A stretch of 64,000 bases of DNA from Marinobacter sp. LA51 (GTDB lineage Bacteria; Pseudomonadota; Gammaproteobacteria; Pseudomonadales; Oleiphilaceae), in assembly GCF_030297175.1 (NCBI RefSeq), contig NZ_AP028070.1, positions 496,001 to 560,000 on the forward strand. The letters run 5' to 3'. Both the position numbers and the translations under genes were made by a program. Positions 17,028 through 26,730 of this stretch are shown here, piece after piece (the stretch's first letter is position 1; every line of letters starts with the position of its first letter). Below the pieces are notes generated by a model. The model was not told the origin of the DNA. It made no database searches and saw only the letters and a program-made list of their open reading frames with translations.

Positions 17028-19472
17028 TTAACCGCCGATGCGCCCGGTGGTCAGATCAACCGCGGCGGGCGTCAGTTCTGCCAGCGGTTGCGGCCGGGCT
17101 AAACGGAAGCCCTGGCCGTAATGAATCCCCAGGGTTCGTACCTTCCTGAGCGTATCGTCGTTTTCGATAAACGTCGCCACCGTCTGTTTGCCCGCTACCT
17201 CGGCAATCCTGTGCAGGGCTTCCGCCATAACCTGCTGCACAGGATCCTCGTCCAGATTTTCCATGACCCGACGATCCAGCTTGATGATGTCGACCGGCAG
17301 GTTGGCCGCCAGGCTGTAGCTTTCCACCGATGCGCCGGCTCCGTCCAGCGCCACCCGGCAGCCAATCCGGTGCAGGGCATCACACAGTACTGCCACTACT
17401 TCCGGGTATTGGGTGGCGTGGGCTTCGCGGATTTCCAGGCAGAAACAGTGCGCCGGGAATGGCGACTGCCGCAGCTGCGTTTCCATGAAGTCGGCAAAGG
17501 TGTCGTCCAGTACACTGGTCAGTGACAGGTTAAAGCCACAGTATTTAATTCGTGGTTCCAGTAACGGCTGCCTGTTGAGCCAGGCCAGGGTTTCACCGAT
17601 GACCCGGCGGTCCAGCCGTTTGGCCAGGTCGAAACGCTCGGCAATGGGCAGAAACTGGTCCGGCATCAGTGGCTCGGAGTTGTTATCGTCGCTGGGTATC
17701 CGGCTCAGGATCTCGATGTGATCGCCCCAAGTGACGCTGGCCACCGGCCGGAGCGCCTGGTACATCAGGATCAGGTTGTTGTCGTCCAGCGCCCGGCGAA
17801 TCAAATCCAGCTGTTGGTTCGCCGTGGTGTCGTCGGCCTGGCAGGACATTGCCCGGGCCGTGTGCACCCGGTTGCGCCCGGAGGTTTTGGCCGTGTGGCA
17901 CAGGTTGGCGGCCTGCTTCAGCAAGTGCTCGGGATCGCTGGGAGCATCGGTCTCCATCACCAGCAAGCCGCCGGAGGCCGTGGTCTGCAGGGCCTGACCC
18001 TGCCATTCGAAGACAAACTCACCAATCAGCGCCAGGATGTCCTCGGCAATTGTCCGGGCCCGGGGTTCTGGGCAGTTTTCGATCAGCAGGGCAAAGGTGT
18101 CACCGGACAGTCGGGCCAGGGCATCCCGTTGCCGCACCCGGATGCCGAGGGTGCCCGCCAGCTCCCGCAGGTAGCGATCACAGGTGCCGCTGCCGGCTCG
18201 GTCATTGAAGTCTTCAAAGCCATCGAGGTCGAGATAGAGCAGACTGTCGCAAGAGTCGCGGTGGGTTTTCTGTTCCAGTGTGCGTAGCAACCGGGCGATG
18301 AAGGCACGCCGGTTCATCAGCCCGGTGACTGGATCGTGGCGGATACGGTAATCGCTGCTGGCGCTGTGCTGGATGCGTTGGCTGATGTCCTTGGCAACCT
18401 GTACCGCGCCGGTCACTTCGCCCTGGCTGTTGGTTAACCGTTGATAGTGAAATTCGTAAACCGGCAGTTCCCGGTTTTGCTGGGCCAAGGGCATCTCCAC
18501 GACGAAGCTGTCCCGGTCGAAGGCTCGCTGCCACAACCGGTCAATCAGCCGGCGTTCGTTGGGGTGCTTGGCCAGCAGTTGCCTGAGGTTGTCACCGGTG
18601 CTTGGGGACACGCCGAAGACACTGGCAAATTGAAGTTGAAACGGGGCATTGCAATGCAGCAGGTTGAGCTCCCGGTCTACCGCCGCCACCAGGTCCGGGG
18701 TGGCCAGTGTGGTGGCCTCGAGGATCTGTTCGGCGTTCTGGCGGGCCTGATTCTGTTCCATTACCGGGGTCAGATCCACCAGGCTACCGCCCACTCGCCG
18801 GATTTGCTGACCGTCTTTCAGGGCTCGCCCGTACAGACGCACCCGGCGGGAACGCTGGCGGGCGGTGAGCAGAGTCAGCTCCAGGGTGAACGGCTTACCA
18901 GTCCGGAGGCAGCGGCGATACAAGGCCCGAATGCGGCTTTGGCCAGTCTGGCAGTAAAACAGTGCCTGCTCCGGGGTGATGTCTGAGTCAGGCCGCAGTT
19001 CCAGCAGCCGGAACACGCCTTCGGTCCAGGTCATCTCGTTAGTCCGGGCGTCCAATTGCCAGAGCCCGAAGGCGGCGTTGCCCTCGGCCTGTTTCAGCAG
19101 GCGCGGATCCATGTGTCGGCTGTCCTGCTGGTGAATGCTGGCGTTGGCGGCGGGATCGGAATCCTGCATGTCGAGGCGCAGGCTGAGGCAGGCGGTATAG
19201 AAAAAGCCATCCTTGTGACGGCAGGTCACCATCACCGTCTGTCCCCGTTCAAGCTGGTGGCGGTTGGCGGGTGCAAAGGGGTCGTCCTGGCGGGAGGCCA
19301 GCACCCGGTTTGCCGGGAAGCCTTCGAGGTCGCCGGCGTCGTAGCCCAGGACGGATTCGGCGTGACGGTCTGCGAACAGGACCTTGCCCTCGTCATCAAT
19401 GCGCACCAGGGTGCTGCGCTCGGAACCGCTGGGCTGATCGGAACGGTAGCGACGAATAACAAATTCTTTCAC
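17028..19472 (-). CDS. PAS-GGDEF-EAL protein with degenerate catalytic motifs, predicted c-di-GMP effector
   Basis: An 814-residue protein with no membrane segment. PAS-like modules occupy about 20-100, 130-235 and 255-365. The GGDEF domain (about 375-545) has SGDTF at 456-460 in place of GGDEF. The EAL domain (about 555-800) has EIL at 587-589 and Asp710-Gly-Ala-Gly in place of the DDFG metal-binding motif, while 'FNLSLTS', 'CLEIREA', 'IIKLDRRV' and 'HYGQGF' persist. Cyclase activity is therefore unlikely and phosphodiesterase activity doubtful. A c-di-GMP binding or scaffold role, as in FimX- or LapD-like proteins, is inferred. Confidence 0.85.
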   Translation of the reverse strand: MKEFVIRRYRSDQPSGSERSTLVRIDDEGKVLFADRHAESVLGYDAGDLEGFPANRVLASRQDDPFAPANRHQLERGQTVMVTCRHKDGFFYTACLSLRLDMQDSDPAANASIHQQDSRHMDPRLLKQAEGNAAFGLWQLDARTNEMTWTEGVFRLLELRPDSDITPEQALFYCQTGQSRIRALYRRCLRTGKPFTLELTLLTARQRSRRVRLYGRALKDGQQIRRVGGSLVDLTPVMEQNQARQNAEQILEATTLATPDLVAAVDRELNLLHCNAPFQLQFASVFGVSPSTGDNLRQLLAKHPNERRLIDRLWQRAFDRDSFVVEMPLAQQNRELPVYEFHYQRLTNSQGEVTGAVQVAKDISQRIQHSASSDYRIRHDPVTGLMNRRAFIARLLRTLEQKTHRDSCDSLLYLDLDGFEDFNDRAGSGTCDRYLRELAGTLGIRVRQRDALARLSGDTFALLIENCPEPRARTIAEDILALIGEFVFEWQGQALQTTASGGLLVMETDAPSDPEHLLKQAANLCHTAKTSGRNRVHTARAMSCQADDTTANQQLDLIRRALDDNNLILMYQALRPVASVTWGDHIEILSRIPSDDNNSEPLMPDQFLPIAERFDLAKRLDRRVIGETLAWLNRQPLLEPRIKYCGFNLSLTSVLDDTFADFMETQLRQSPFPAHCFCLEIREAHATQYPEVVAVLCDALHRIGCRVALDGAGASVESYSLAANLPVDIIKLDRRVMENLDEDPVQQVMAEALHRIAEVAGKQTVATFIENDDTLRKVRTLGIHYGQGFRLARPQPLAELTPAAVDLTTGRIGG

Positions 19473-19616
19473 GACGGGGGAGCCTCGGTCTTCTTTTTTT
19501 CATTCAGCGCGCTGGCCGCATGCCTGCCGGCATCGCTTTTATTTTTTTGTCGGTTTTGCCACGATGCTCCATCATACTGATACTGACTTCGAAAAGAACC
19601 TCTCCCGGGAGCTGCC

Positions 19617-22475
19617 TTGACCGCCCACGTTGCCCCGATCGCCCTGAATTTTGACGAGGGTATTGATCGCAAAACCCTGCGTCGTTTGCGGGACCGGTTT
19701 CTTGCGGTCAATCAGCAGCGCTGGCAGCGGGCCCACTCGGCGCTGACCTATCGCCAGCAGATGGTGCTGGAAGTCCTGCCGCTGGTGTTTCACACCAATC
19801 ATCCCGCCTTGCCCGGTTATCAGGACGCTGATTGCCCTTACGGGCTGAGCCACTATCAACCCTCACCCGCGACACTGGGCGCCGCCCGTCGTCTGGCACG
19901 CACGTTCAGCGTGCGCGACGAGGGCAAGCGCCGAGCGGACCTGGATGCCCTGTTCCTGATGGGCAGCCCCGGTACCCTTGGTCATTCTGTAGCCAGTGAT
20001 CTGGATGTGTGGTTGTGCCATCGCAGCGATTTGTCGGAGCGGGGCATCCGCTGTCTCGAGCGCAAAGCTGACCGGCTGTCCGACTGGGCTGCCTCGCTTG
20101 GGGTTGAGCTGCATGTCTTCGTATTCTGTGCCGACGATTGGCGGGCCGGGCGTCAGCGAGCCGAGGTGACCGGCGAGAATTGCGGAAGTGCCCAGCATTA
20201 CCTGCTGCTCGATGAATTCTACCGCACCAGTATTCATCTCGGCGGCCGTTACCCTATGTGGTGGCTGGTGCCTGCCGATCAGGAAGACCGCTATGACGAG
20301 TGCATGCGCCAGCTGGTGGACTGCCGGTTCATTCGGGGCGATGAGTTCATTGATTTTGGTCCGGTGTCGGCGATTCCCGAGGAGGAGTTTCTGGGGGCCG
20401 GGGTCTGGCAGCTGTACAAGGGCATTGATTCGCCCTGGAAATCGATTCTCAAGTTGTTGCTGATCGAATGCTACGCCCAGACTGCGGATCAGCCGCTGCT
20501 GTCCAGCGTGTTCAAGCGCGCGGTGTACCTGGGGAAGACCGATGCCGATGGACTGGATCCCTATGTTTTGCTGTACAACCGGCTGGAGGCCTGGCTGTCC
20601 GTGCCGGAGGCCGGCGCCAGGCTTGATTTGGTGCGGCGGAGCCTGTACCTGAAGGCCGGGCTACCACTGACCCGCGCCGACCTGGCACCGGAGCAATGGC
20701 GTGCTCGCCTGCTGGCGCAACTGGTAGAGCGCTGGCAATGGCCCGAGCCGGTGCTGACCGAGCTGGATAACCGCCAGCGCTGGCGGGCGGAAGATGTCAC
20801 CCGGTTGCGCCGGGTGATTGTCGCGGAGCTTACTCACAGCTACCGGCTGTTATCGAAAATGGCCCGGGACCACGGAACCCGCGCCGCCATCAGTGCCAAC
20901 GACATCAACCTACTGGGGCGAAAGCTGTACGCGGCTTTTCAGCGCAAAGCCGGCAAGGTAGAGCAGATCAATCCGGGCCTGGCGCCAACCCTGGTGGAGG
21001 AGAACCTGGCGTTCCATCACCAATCGGAGCAGGGCGGCGATGGTAATGGTTGGCTGTTGTACCGGGATCTGGAAGATCCGGCAGACGCTTTCTGGCAGCC
21101 GGTGATTCGACGGTCCGGTAATCTCACCGAGTTGATGTTGTGGTGTTACTGCAATGGCCTGTTGTCCCGTACCACCCGGTTGAACGTGCGTGCCGGCCAC
21201 AGTGTGGCGTCGGTCAGCGAGCTGCGGGAAATGCTGGATGCCCTGGCCAGTTTCCTGCCGTTCCCCGTTGAACCAGCCAACCGGGAGGCCCTGTCCCGAG
21301 GGGTGCACCCATTACGACACCTGCTGCTGGTAAATGTCGCCGTTGATCCCCAGGCCCATCTGACCGAGAAAGGCCTGCACAAACTCAGCGCCCGACACGA
21401 CTCCCTGGGCTTCAGTGGTGGCCGGGAGAACCTGGTAGTGACCATCGATCAGGCCACCTTCAATAGCTGGCACGAGGTAAGCCTGCAGCACTACGCGGCG
21501 GGCGACACCCTGATCCAGTGCCTGAAAAACGTGTTGGCGTCGGTGGCCGGAAATCCGGCCGATCTGCCCGGCATTCAGGTTCACAGCCATAATCGCGGCC
21601 ACGGAGCCGCCGTCGCCCGACGGGTTCAGGAACTGTTCGGAGATGTCTTGCGACAGTTCTTTGCTGGCGGTGTCGGGCCGCACCCCTTGCGCTACGTCAT
21701 CGAAATGGACCGGCGCTATTTTCTGCTGCAGTTCAGCGGCCAGGAGCCGGGTTTTGTCGCCCTCGACAGTTTCGCCGGCCTGATGGAACACCTGGCGTTA
21801 CCCCAGGAGCAGTACCTGCCGGTAGTGTTTGATCGCTATGCGGGCATCGACGAACCCGCGCTCAGGGCGGTTTGCCAGGCCAGCGAGCCGGACAGCATCC
21901 AAGTTTTCTACTATGTGCGAGGCGATCAGGCGCGCCTGTGGGTTGTGGACGAGATGGGGTCCGTAACCAGCTGGCAACAGCCTGTCAGCAGTCGCCGCTA
22001 TCTGCTGACGCCATTGCTGCGTTTTCTGGAAAACCTGCTGGAACGCAGACTCCTGCGCCAAGGCGATATGCCGATGGCGGGTGCCGGTATCCAGTGTCTG
22101 GAAGTGGTGCAGCGGGCGGGGAGCTGGCAGACCGAACTGCGGCCGGAGCACGATGCTGGCTTGGCCCTGCCTGGCCTGGAGGTCCAGGCGGTCGGAGTAC
22201 AGGAGGGTGGCAGTCGGGTTCGTTTTGATCTGTTCTGTGGTGAACATGAATTCACCGTGCAGGAATACGGCGACCAGCTGATTCCTGCGGTGGCTCACTA
22301 CATCCGGTCCCTGCGTCAAAATCAGGAGGGCTATCCGGTGTATCTGACCGACCTGCACCTGCCCAACGATCTTGATCCCCAAGTCTACCAGCGGGATATA
22401 CAGACCAGTCAGTACCTCTACTATCGATCGATTCTCGAGCAATCCCTGAACCGGGCAATGAATAGCGGGCGCTAG
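19617..22475 (+). CDS. cyaA: Class I adenylate cyclase
   Basis: Makes cyclic AMP from ATP, feeding the CRP/Vfr regulators. At 952 residues it has the length of the gammaproteobacterial class I enzyme. The catalytic nucleotidyltransferase core is in the N-terminal half: 'LMGSPGTLGHSVASDLDVWL' near residues 114-133, with Ser117 and the Asp128/Asp130 pair, followed by 'CHRSDLSERG'. The start is a TTG with GGGAG at 19607-19611, 5 nt upstream; no Met lies closer than residue 49. The C-terminal half is the regulatory region. It diverges from the GGDEF/EAL gene across 144 bp, and a rare-start TTG is also found in enterobacterial cyaA, limiting expression. Confidence 0.95.
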   Translation: MTAHVAPIALNFDEGIDRKTLRRLRDRFLAVNQQRWQRAHSALTYRQQMVLEVLPLVFHTNHPALPGYQDADCPYGLSHYQPSPATLGAARRLARTFSVRDEGKRRADLDALFLMGSPGTLGHSVASDLDVWLCHRSDLSERGIRCLERKADRLSDWAASLGVELHVFVFCADDWRAGRQRAEVTGENCGSAQHYLLLDEFYRTSIHLGGRYPMWWLVPADQEDRYDECMRQLVDCRFIRGDEFIDFGPVSAIPEEEFLGAGVWQLYKGIDSPWKSILKLLLIECYAQTADQPLLSSVFKRAVYLGKTDADGLDPYVLLYNRLEAWLSVPEAGARLDLVRRSLYLKAGLPLTRADLAPEQWRARLLAQLVERWQWPEPVLTELDNRQRWRAEDVTRLRRVIVAELTHSYRLLSKMARDHGTRAAISANDINLLGRKLYAAFQRKAGKVEQINPGLAPTLVEENLAFHHQSEQGGDGNGWLLYRDLEDPADAFWQPVIRRSGNLTELMLWCYCNGLLSRTTRLNVRAGHSVASVSELREMLDALASFLPFPVEPANREALSRGVHPLRHLLLVNVAVDPQAHLTEKGLHKLSARHDSLGFSGGRENLVVTIDQATFNSWHEVSLQHYAAGDTLIQCLKNVLASVAGNPADLPGIQVHSHNRGHGAAVARRVQELFGDVLRQFFAGGVGPHPLRYVIEMDRRYFLLQFSGQEPGFVALDSFAGLMEHLALPQEQYLPVVFDRYAGIDEPALRAVCQASEPDSIQVFYYVRGDQARLWVVDEMGSVTSWQQPVSSRRYLLTPLLRFLENLLERRLLRQGDMPMAGAGIQCLEVVQRAGSWQTELRPEHDAGLALPGLEVQAVGVQEGGSRVRFDLFCGEHEFTVQEYGDQLIPAVAHYIRSLRQNQEGYPVYLTDLHLPNDLDPQVYQRDIQTSQYLYYRSILEQSLNRAMNSGR

Positions 22476-22540
22476 TGTTCTCGCCGCACGGGCCGGGTCT
22501 CAGGTATACTTCCGCCAATATAAATACAGGGGTAGCAAGC

Positions 22541-22717
22541 ATGCGCGCGGTACACATTCTGGTCACCGGTCTGATTCTGCTGACGGCACTGGCCGGCTGC
22601 GGTCAGAAGGGCCCGCTTTACCGGGAGGCTCCGGGTGAGTCGACAGCGGAAGCGAGCACGGCTCCGGCCGAAACCGGCAGCCGGGACGTCCGCGATGATG
22701 AGGATGCCGGCGACTGA
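22541..22717 (+). CDS. lptM: LPS translocon maturation lipoprotein LptM (YifL family)
   Basis: A 58-residue lipoprotein with a signal peptide and lipobox 'LTALAGC' (lipidated Cys at 20), then the family-defining 'GQKGPLY' and a polar, Glu/Ser/Thr-rich tail. LptM helps LptD adopt its native disulfides in the outer membrane. ATG 22541 is chosen with AGGGG at 22528-22532 upstream; the frame is open further up but those residues are not a signal peptide. It lies upstream of lysA with a 40-nt gap, the standard arrangement in pseudomonads and enterobacteria. TATACT at 22504-22509 may be its -10, but no convincing -35 is present. Confidence 0.93.
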   Translation: MRAVHILVTGLILLTALAGCGQKGPLYREAPGESTAEASTAPAETGSRDVRDDEDAGD

Positions 22718-22757
22718 CCCAGTGCTCGGGTGCCCCGTTTAACGAATCAGGACAATC

Positions 22758-24008
22758 ATGGATCACTTCAATTACCGCAACGGCGAGCTGTTCGCCGAGG
22801 ACGTGCCGGTTGCAACCATTGCCGAGCGCTTTGGAACTCCGGCCTACGTGTATTCCCGGGCGACCCTGGAGCGCCATTACCGGGCCTATGACGATGCCCT
22901 CGAAGGCCGTCCGCACCTGGTGTGCTATGCAGTTAAGGCCAACAGTAACCTGGCGGTGCTGAACGTTCTGGCGCGCCTGGGCGCGGGCTTCGACATCGTG
23001 TCTGCCGGTGAGCTGGAGCGAGTGCTGCGGGCCGGCGGTGATGCGAGCAAGGTTGTGTTCTCCGGCGTTGGTAAGCAGGAGTGGGAAATGAAGCGCGCGC
23101 TTGAGGTTGGCGTGCGCTGTTTCAATGTTGAATCGGACACCGAGCTTGATCGTCTGAATGCCGTCGCCGGTGAGCTGGGCGTGAAGGCGCCGATATCCCT
23201 GCGGGTGAATCCGGATGTGGATGCGGGTACTCACCCCTACATCTCTACCGGTCTGAAAGAGAACAAGTTCGGCATCGACATTGCAGAAGCGCCTGCGGTC
23301 TATGCCCGGGCCGCGACTTTGCCCAATCTCGACATCAAAGGCGTGGATTGTCACATCGGCTCCCAGCTGACCTCGGTCTCGCCGTTTCTGGACGCCCTCG
23401 ACCGGGTGCTGGCCCTGATCGACACCCTGGTCGCGCAAGGTATTACCGTGCACCACCTGGACATCGGCGGTGGCCTGGGTGTGACCTACAATCAGGAGCA
23501 GCCTCCGCAGCCGTCAGACTATGTGACCGCGCTGGCAGCCCGGCTCGGCGATCGTGAGCTGGAGCTGGTGATGGAGCCAGGGCGTTCAATTGCCGCCAAT
23601 GCCGGGATCCTGCTGACACGGGTGGAATTCCTGAAGTGCACCGAACACCGCAACTTCGGCATTATTGATGCTGCCATGAACGACCTGATCCGGCCGGCCC
23701 TGTACGATGCCTGGCAGGCCATCGTTCCGGTAAAGCCTCACTCCGAGGGTGACGAGAAGTTCTGGGATCTGGTGGGTCCGGTGTGCGAGACCGGTGACTT
23801 CCTGGGCAAGGACCGATCGCTCCGGCTTCAGGCTGGTGATCTGCTGGCGGTTCGTTCCGCTGGCGCCTACGGTTTCGTGATGAGCTCGAACTACAACAGC
23901 CGAAACCGACCACCCGAGCTGATGGTCGATGGTGATCAGGTGCACGTGGTTCGTCGCCGTGAAACCCTCGAAGACCAGCTTGCGCCTGAAAGCTGTCTGC
24001 CGGAATGA
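22758..24008 (+). CDS. lysA: Diaminopimelate decarboxylase
   Basis: PLP-dependent alanine-racemase-fold enzyme that converts meso-diaminopimelate to lysine. Its 416 residues are typical. The PLP lysine lies in '[13 protein letters not shown]' near residue 59; '[16 protein letters not shown]', 'KFGID', 'DCHIGSQL', 'LDIGGGLGV' and '[11 protein letters not shown]' follow. The C-terminal active-site segment is '[14 protein letters not shown]'. The gene is second in lptM-lysA-dapF-DUF484-xerC, with dapF following at once. No LysR-type activator gene stands next to it. Confidence 0.97.
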   Translation: MDHFNYRNGELFAEDVPVATIAERFGTPAYVYSRATLERHYRAYDDALEGRPHLVCYAVKANSNLAVLNVLARLGAGFDIVSAGELERVLRAGGDASKVVFSGVGKQEWEMKRALEVGVRCFNVESDTELDRLNAVAGELGVKAPISLRVNPDVDAGTHPYISTGLKENKFGIDIAEAPAVYARAATLPNLDIKGVDCHIGSQLTSVSPFLDALDRVLALIDTLVAQGITVHHLDIGGGLGVTYNQEQPPQPSDYVTALAARLGDRELELVMEPGRSIAANAGILLTRVEFLKCTEHRNFGIIDAAMNDLIRPALYDAWQAIVPVKPHSEGDEKFWDLVGPVCETGDFLGKDRSLRLQAGDLLAVRSAGAYGFVMSSNYNSRNRPPELMVDGDQVHVVRRRETLEDQLAPESCLPE

Positions 24009-24022
24009 GTGGAGCGCCAGAG

Positions 24023-24928
24023 ATGAGTCAGCAGCGACGGGGTCAGGGTGCGGCCGTGCGATTTACCAAAATGCACGGTCTGGGCAACGACTTCATGGTG
24101 GTTGATGCCATCAGTCAGCCATTTCGGCTGCGCCCGGAAGTGATTCGGGACCTGGCTGATCGCAATTTCGGCATCGGCTTCGACCAGTTGCTGGTGGTGG
24201 AGCCGCCGGGACTTCCCGATGTGGACTTCCGCTATCGGATCTTCAACGCCGACGGCTCCGAAGTCGAGCAATGTGGCAACGGGGCCCGCTGTTTTGCCCG
24301 TTTCGTCCGTGACCAGCGCCTGACCAACAAGCGGGTAATCCGGGTGCAGACCGCCAAGGGCGTGATCGAGTTGCGGGTGGGCAAAGATGGCCTGGTGATG
24401 GTCAATATGGGCGTGCCGGAACTGAATCCACCGGCTATTCCTTTTGCCGCCGATCGCAGGAAGGACGTGTACACCGTGGAAGTGGACGGCACCAGCGCGG
24501 AATTGAGTGCGGTCTCCATGGGTAATCCCCATGGCGTTCTGCTGGTCGATGATGTCGATACCGCGCCGGTGGAAACACTGGGGCCGCGCCTCGAAAACCA
24601 CCCCCGCTTCCCCGCCCGTGCCAATATCGGTTTTCTTCAGATCATCGATCGCAACCATGCCCGTCTGCGAGTGTTTGAACGCGGTTCAGGCGAAACCCTG
24701 GCCTGTGGCAGTGGCGCCTGTGCTGCTGTCGTGGCAGGCTGCCTGCGCGGTCTACTGGATCATCGGGTCGAGGTAGAGCTGCGTGGTGGCCGCCTGGTGA
24801 TCGAATGGCAGGGTGATGGGGCCCCTGTTATGATGGAAGGCCCCGCAACGAGCGTATTCGAGGGCCAACTGCGGCTGCCAGGCGACCATCAGGGGCGTCG
24901 CCGGAGAAACGGCAGATCCTCCCGATAA
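24023..24928 (+). CDS. dapF: Diaminopimelate epimerase
   Basis: Cofactor-free epimerase that turns LL- into meso-diaminopimelate for lysine and peptidoglycan. Both catalytic cysteines are seen: '[17 protein letters not shown]' and '[14 protein letters not shown]'. '[14 protein letters not shown]' marks the true N-terminal strand. Start ATG 24023 has GGAG 8 nt upstream; an ATG at 24005 overlaps the lysA stop but has no such site. Even so, about 12 residues precede the usual family start, and a basic tail ('[11 protein letters not shown]') extends the C-terminus, giving 301 residues against the usual 274-276. Confidence 0.96.
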   Translation: MSQQRRGQGAAVRFTKMHGLGNDFMVVDAISQPFRLRPEVIRDLADRNFGIGFDQLLVVEPPGLPDVDFRYRIFNADGSEVEQCGNGARCFARFVRDQRLTNKRVIRVQTAKGVIELRVGKDGLVMVNMGVPELNPPAIPFAADRRKDVYTVEVDGTSAELSAVSMGNPHGVLLVDDVDTAPVETLGPRLENHPRFPARANIGFLQIIDRNHARLRVFERGSGETLACGSGACAAVVAGCLRGLLDHRVEVELRGGRLVIEWQGDGAPVMMEGPATSVFEGQLRLPGDHQGRRRRNGRSSR

Positions 24929-24953
24929 TGGTCCGGACAGTCAGGAGAGCGTG

Positions 24954-25700
24954 ATGACAGAACAAACGGCCCACCAGAAGGCCGAAGAGCTCACCCGGGA
25001 GCAGGTAGCAGATTACCTGCGTGAGAATCCGGAGTTTTTCGTGGATCAGGATGAGCTGCTGCGCAGCCTGACCCTCCCCCATGACAGCGGTCGAGCCATT
25101 TCACTGGTGGAACGGCAGGTGCACCTGTTCCGTGAACAGCGCGATACATTGCGCCGTGAACTGGTCGAGCTGGTGTCGATTGCCCGCCAGAATGACCGTC
25201 TGTTCGAAAAGAGCAAGCGCCTGCTGATGCAGGTCATTGAAGCCCGCACCCTGAACGATATGGCCTCGGCCATTGATGACAGCATCCGCGGAGATTTTGG
25301 CCTTGACGCTGCGTCGGTCCTGCTGTTTACCGACGCTGACGTAGCCGGCGCGTCCCAGGGTGCACTGCACGTGGTTCGTCCGGTTGAAGCCCGTGAACGC
25401 CTTGGCTCCCTGCTCGAAGGTGATCGCGCGGTCTGTGGCCAGTTCCGGGAGAGTGAACGAGCCTTCCTGTTTCCGGACCGGGAAGAGCCTATTGCCTCGG
25501 TGGCGCTGGTACCTCTGCGCAGCGACGAGCTGGTTGGGGTGTTTGCCGTGGGTAGCTGCCAGCCCGGCTATTTTGACCAGAGCATGGGCTCGCTGTTTCT
25601 GAGCTACATCAGTGATACCTTGAGCCGTCTGCTTCCCCCGATGGTTCAGCGCCATACCTCAGCAACCCCGGTCACCGAGATCGCAACGGAGTCCCGCTGA
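24954..25700 (+). CDS. DUF484 family protein (GAF-like)
   Basis: A 248-residue cytoplasmic protein of the DUF484 family, found between dapF and xerC in most gammaproteobacteria. The N-terminal 'QVADYLRENPEFFVDQDELL' and 'LPHDSGRAISLVERQVHLFR' are hallmarks. A helical segment that may form a coiled coil follows, then a GAF-like domain ('ASVLLFTDAD', 'SVALVPLRSDELVGVFAVGS'). Its function is unknown. ATG 24954 is preferred to the adjacent GTG 24951 because AGGAG (24943-24947) is 6 nt away. Gene order suggests co-expression with xerC, which begins 1 nt after its stop. Confidence 0.9.
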   Translation: MTEQTAHQKAEELTREQVADYLRENPEFFVDQDELLRSLTLPHDSGRAISLVERQVHLFREQRDTLRRELVELVSIARQNDRLFEKSKRLLMQVIEARTLNDMASAIDDSIRGDFGLDAASVLLFTDADVAGASQGALHVVRPVEARERLGSLLEGDRAVCGQFRESERAFLFPDREEPIASVALVPLRSDELVGVFAVGSCQPGYFDQSMGSLFLSYISDTLSRLLPPMVQRHTSATPVTEIATESR

Positions 25701-25701
25701 A

Positions 25702-26670
25702 GTGGCCGAGGTGCAGGGTGCTACGGAGCTGCCGGACAGCCTGTCAGCACCCCTGACCGATTTCATCGGTCATCTCGCCTCGGAAAAACGTCATTCCCCC
25801 CGAACCTGCGACAATTATCAGCGCGACCTGCTGCGGCTGGCACACTGGCTTAACGCCGGCCAGCAAAACCAGTGGCGGGATGTGTCCACCCACGACGTGC
25901 GTCGGTATGTGGCCACGCTCAGCCGTGACGGGCTCGGCGGTCGCAGTATTGCCCGCCACCTGTCCGCCATTCGCCGACTGTTCCAGTACCTGTTGCGGGA
26001 GCGTCTGGCGACCGACAATCCCGCTCTCGATATTCGTGCGCCCAAGAGCCCCCGGCGATTGCCCAAAGTGGCGGACGTGGATCAGCTCAATCACCTGCTG
26101 GATGCCGATGCCGAAGACCCGTTGGAAACTCGGGATCTGTGCATGTTCGAGCTGATGTACTCCTCGGGTTTGCGGTTGGCGGAGCTGGTGGGGCTAAACC
26201 TGACGTCCGTGGACCTGTCCGGTGGTGAAGTCCGGGTGGTGGGTAAGGGCGACAAGGAACGGGTGGTGCCAGTTGGCCGCAAGGCGCGCGCTGCCATCGA
26301 GACCTGGTTGCCGCTGAGGGCTGGCCTGGCTGCCGAATCCGAGCCGGCGCTGTTTGTCAGTCAGCGCGGCCACCGGCTCAGTCATCGCAGTGTCCAGTCC
26401 CGCCTGAATCGCTGGGGGCTGGCCAAGGGCGCGGATCAAAAACTGCACCCGCATCTGCTGCGTCACTCCTTTGCCAGCCACATGCTGGAATCCAGCGGAG
26501 ATCTGCGTGCGGTGCAGGAGTTACTCGGTCATGCCGACATTGCCACCACACAGGTCTATACTCACCTTGATTTTCAACATCTGGCCCGGGTTTATGACCG
26601 GAGTCATCCCCGTGCGCACCGTCGAGGATCGGCGAGCGAATCGCGTGGGGATGGTCAAGCTGATGACTAG
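25702..26670 (+). CDS. xerC: Tyrosine recombinase XerC
   Basis: With XerD resolves chromosome dimers at dif. The 322-residue protein has an N-terminal SAM-like DNA-binding domain ('DFIGHLASEKRHSPRTCDNY') and a catalytic domain with Arg in 'LMYSSGLRLAELVGL', Lys in 'GKGDKERVVPVG', the 'HPHLLRHSFASHML' box (His-x-x-Arg), 'LLGHADIATTQVYTHLD' with His and the nucleophile Tyr. The start is GTG 25702 with GGAG at 25688-25691. A Ser/Arg-rich tail of about 25 residues follows the core. The position after dapF-DUF484 identifies it as XerC rather than XerD. No dif site is apparent in the window. Confidence 0.95.
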   Translation: MAEVQGATELPDSLSAPLTDFIGHLASEKRHSPRTCDNYQRDLLRLAHWLNAGQQNQWRDVSTHDVRRYVATLSRDGLGGRSIARHLSAIRRLFQYLLRERLATDNPALDIRAPKSPRRLPKVADVDQLNHLLDADAEDPLETRDLCMFELMYSSGLRLAELVGLNLTSVDLSGGEVRVVGKGDKERVVPVGRKARAAIETWLPLRAGLAAESEPALFVSQRGHRLSHRSVQSRLNRWGLAKGADQKLHPHLLRHSFASHMLESSGDLRAVQELLGHADIATTQVYTHLDFQHLARVYDRSHPRAHRRGSASESRGDGQADD

Positions 26671-26730
26671 CTGACGATAGGGAAATACTGCAAGATCATG
26701 GGATTTGGGAAAGCACTACAGGAGCGTTTC

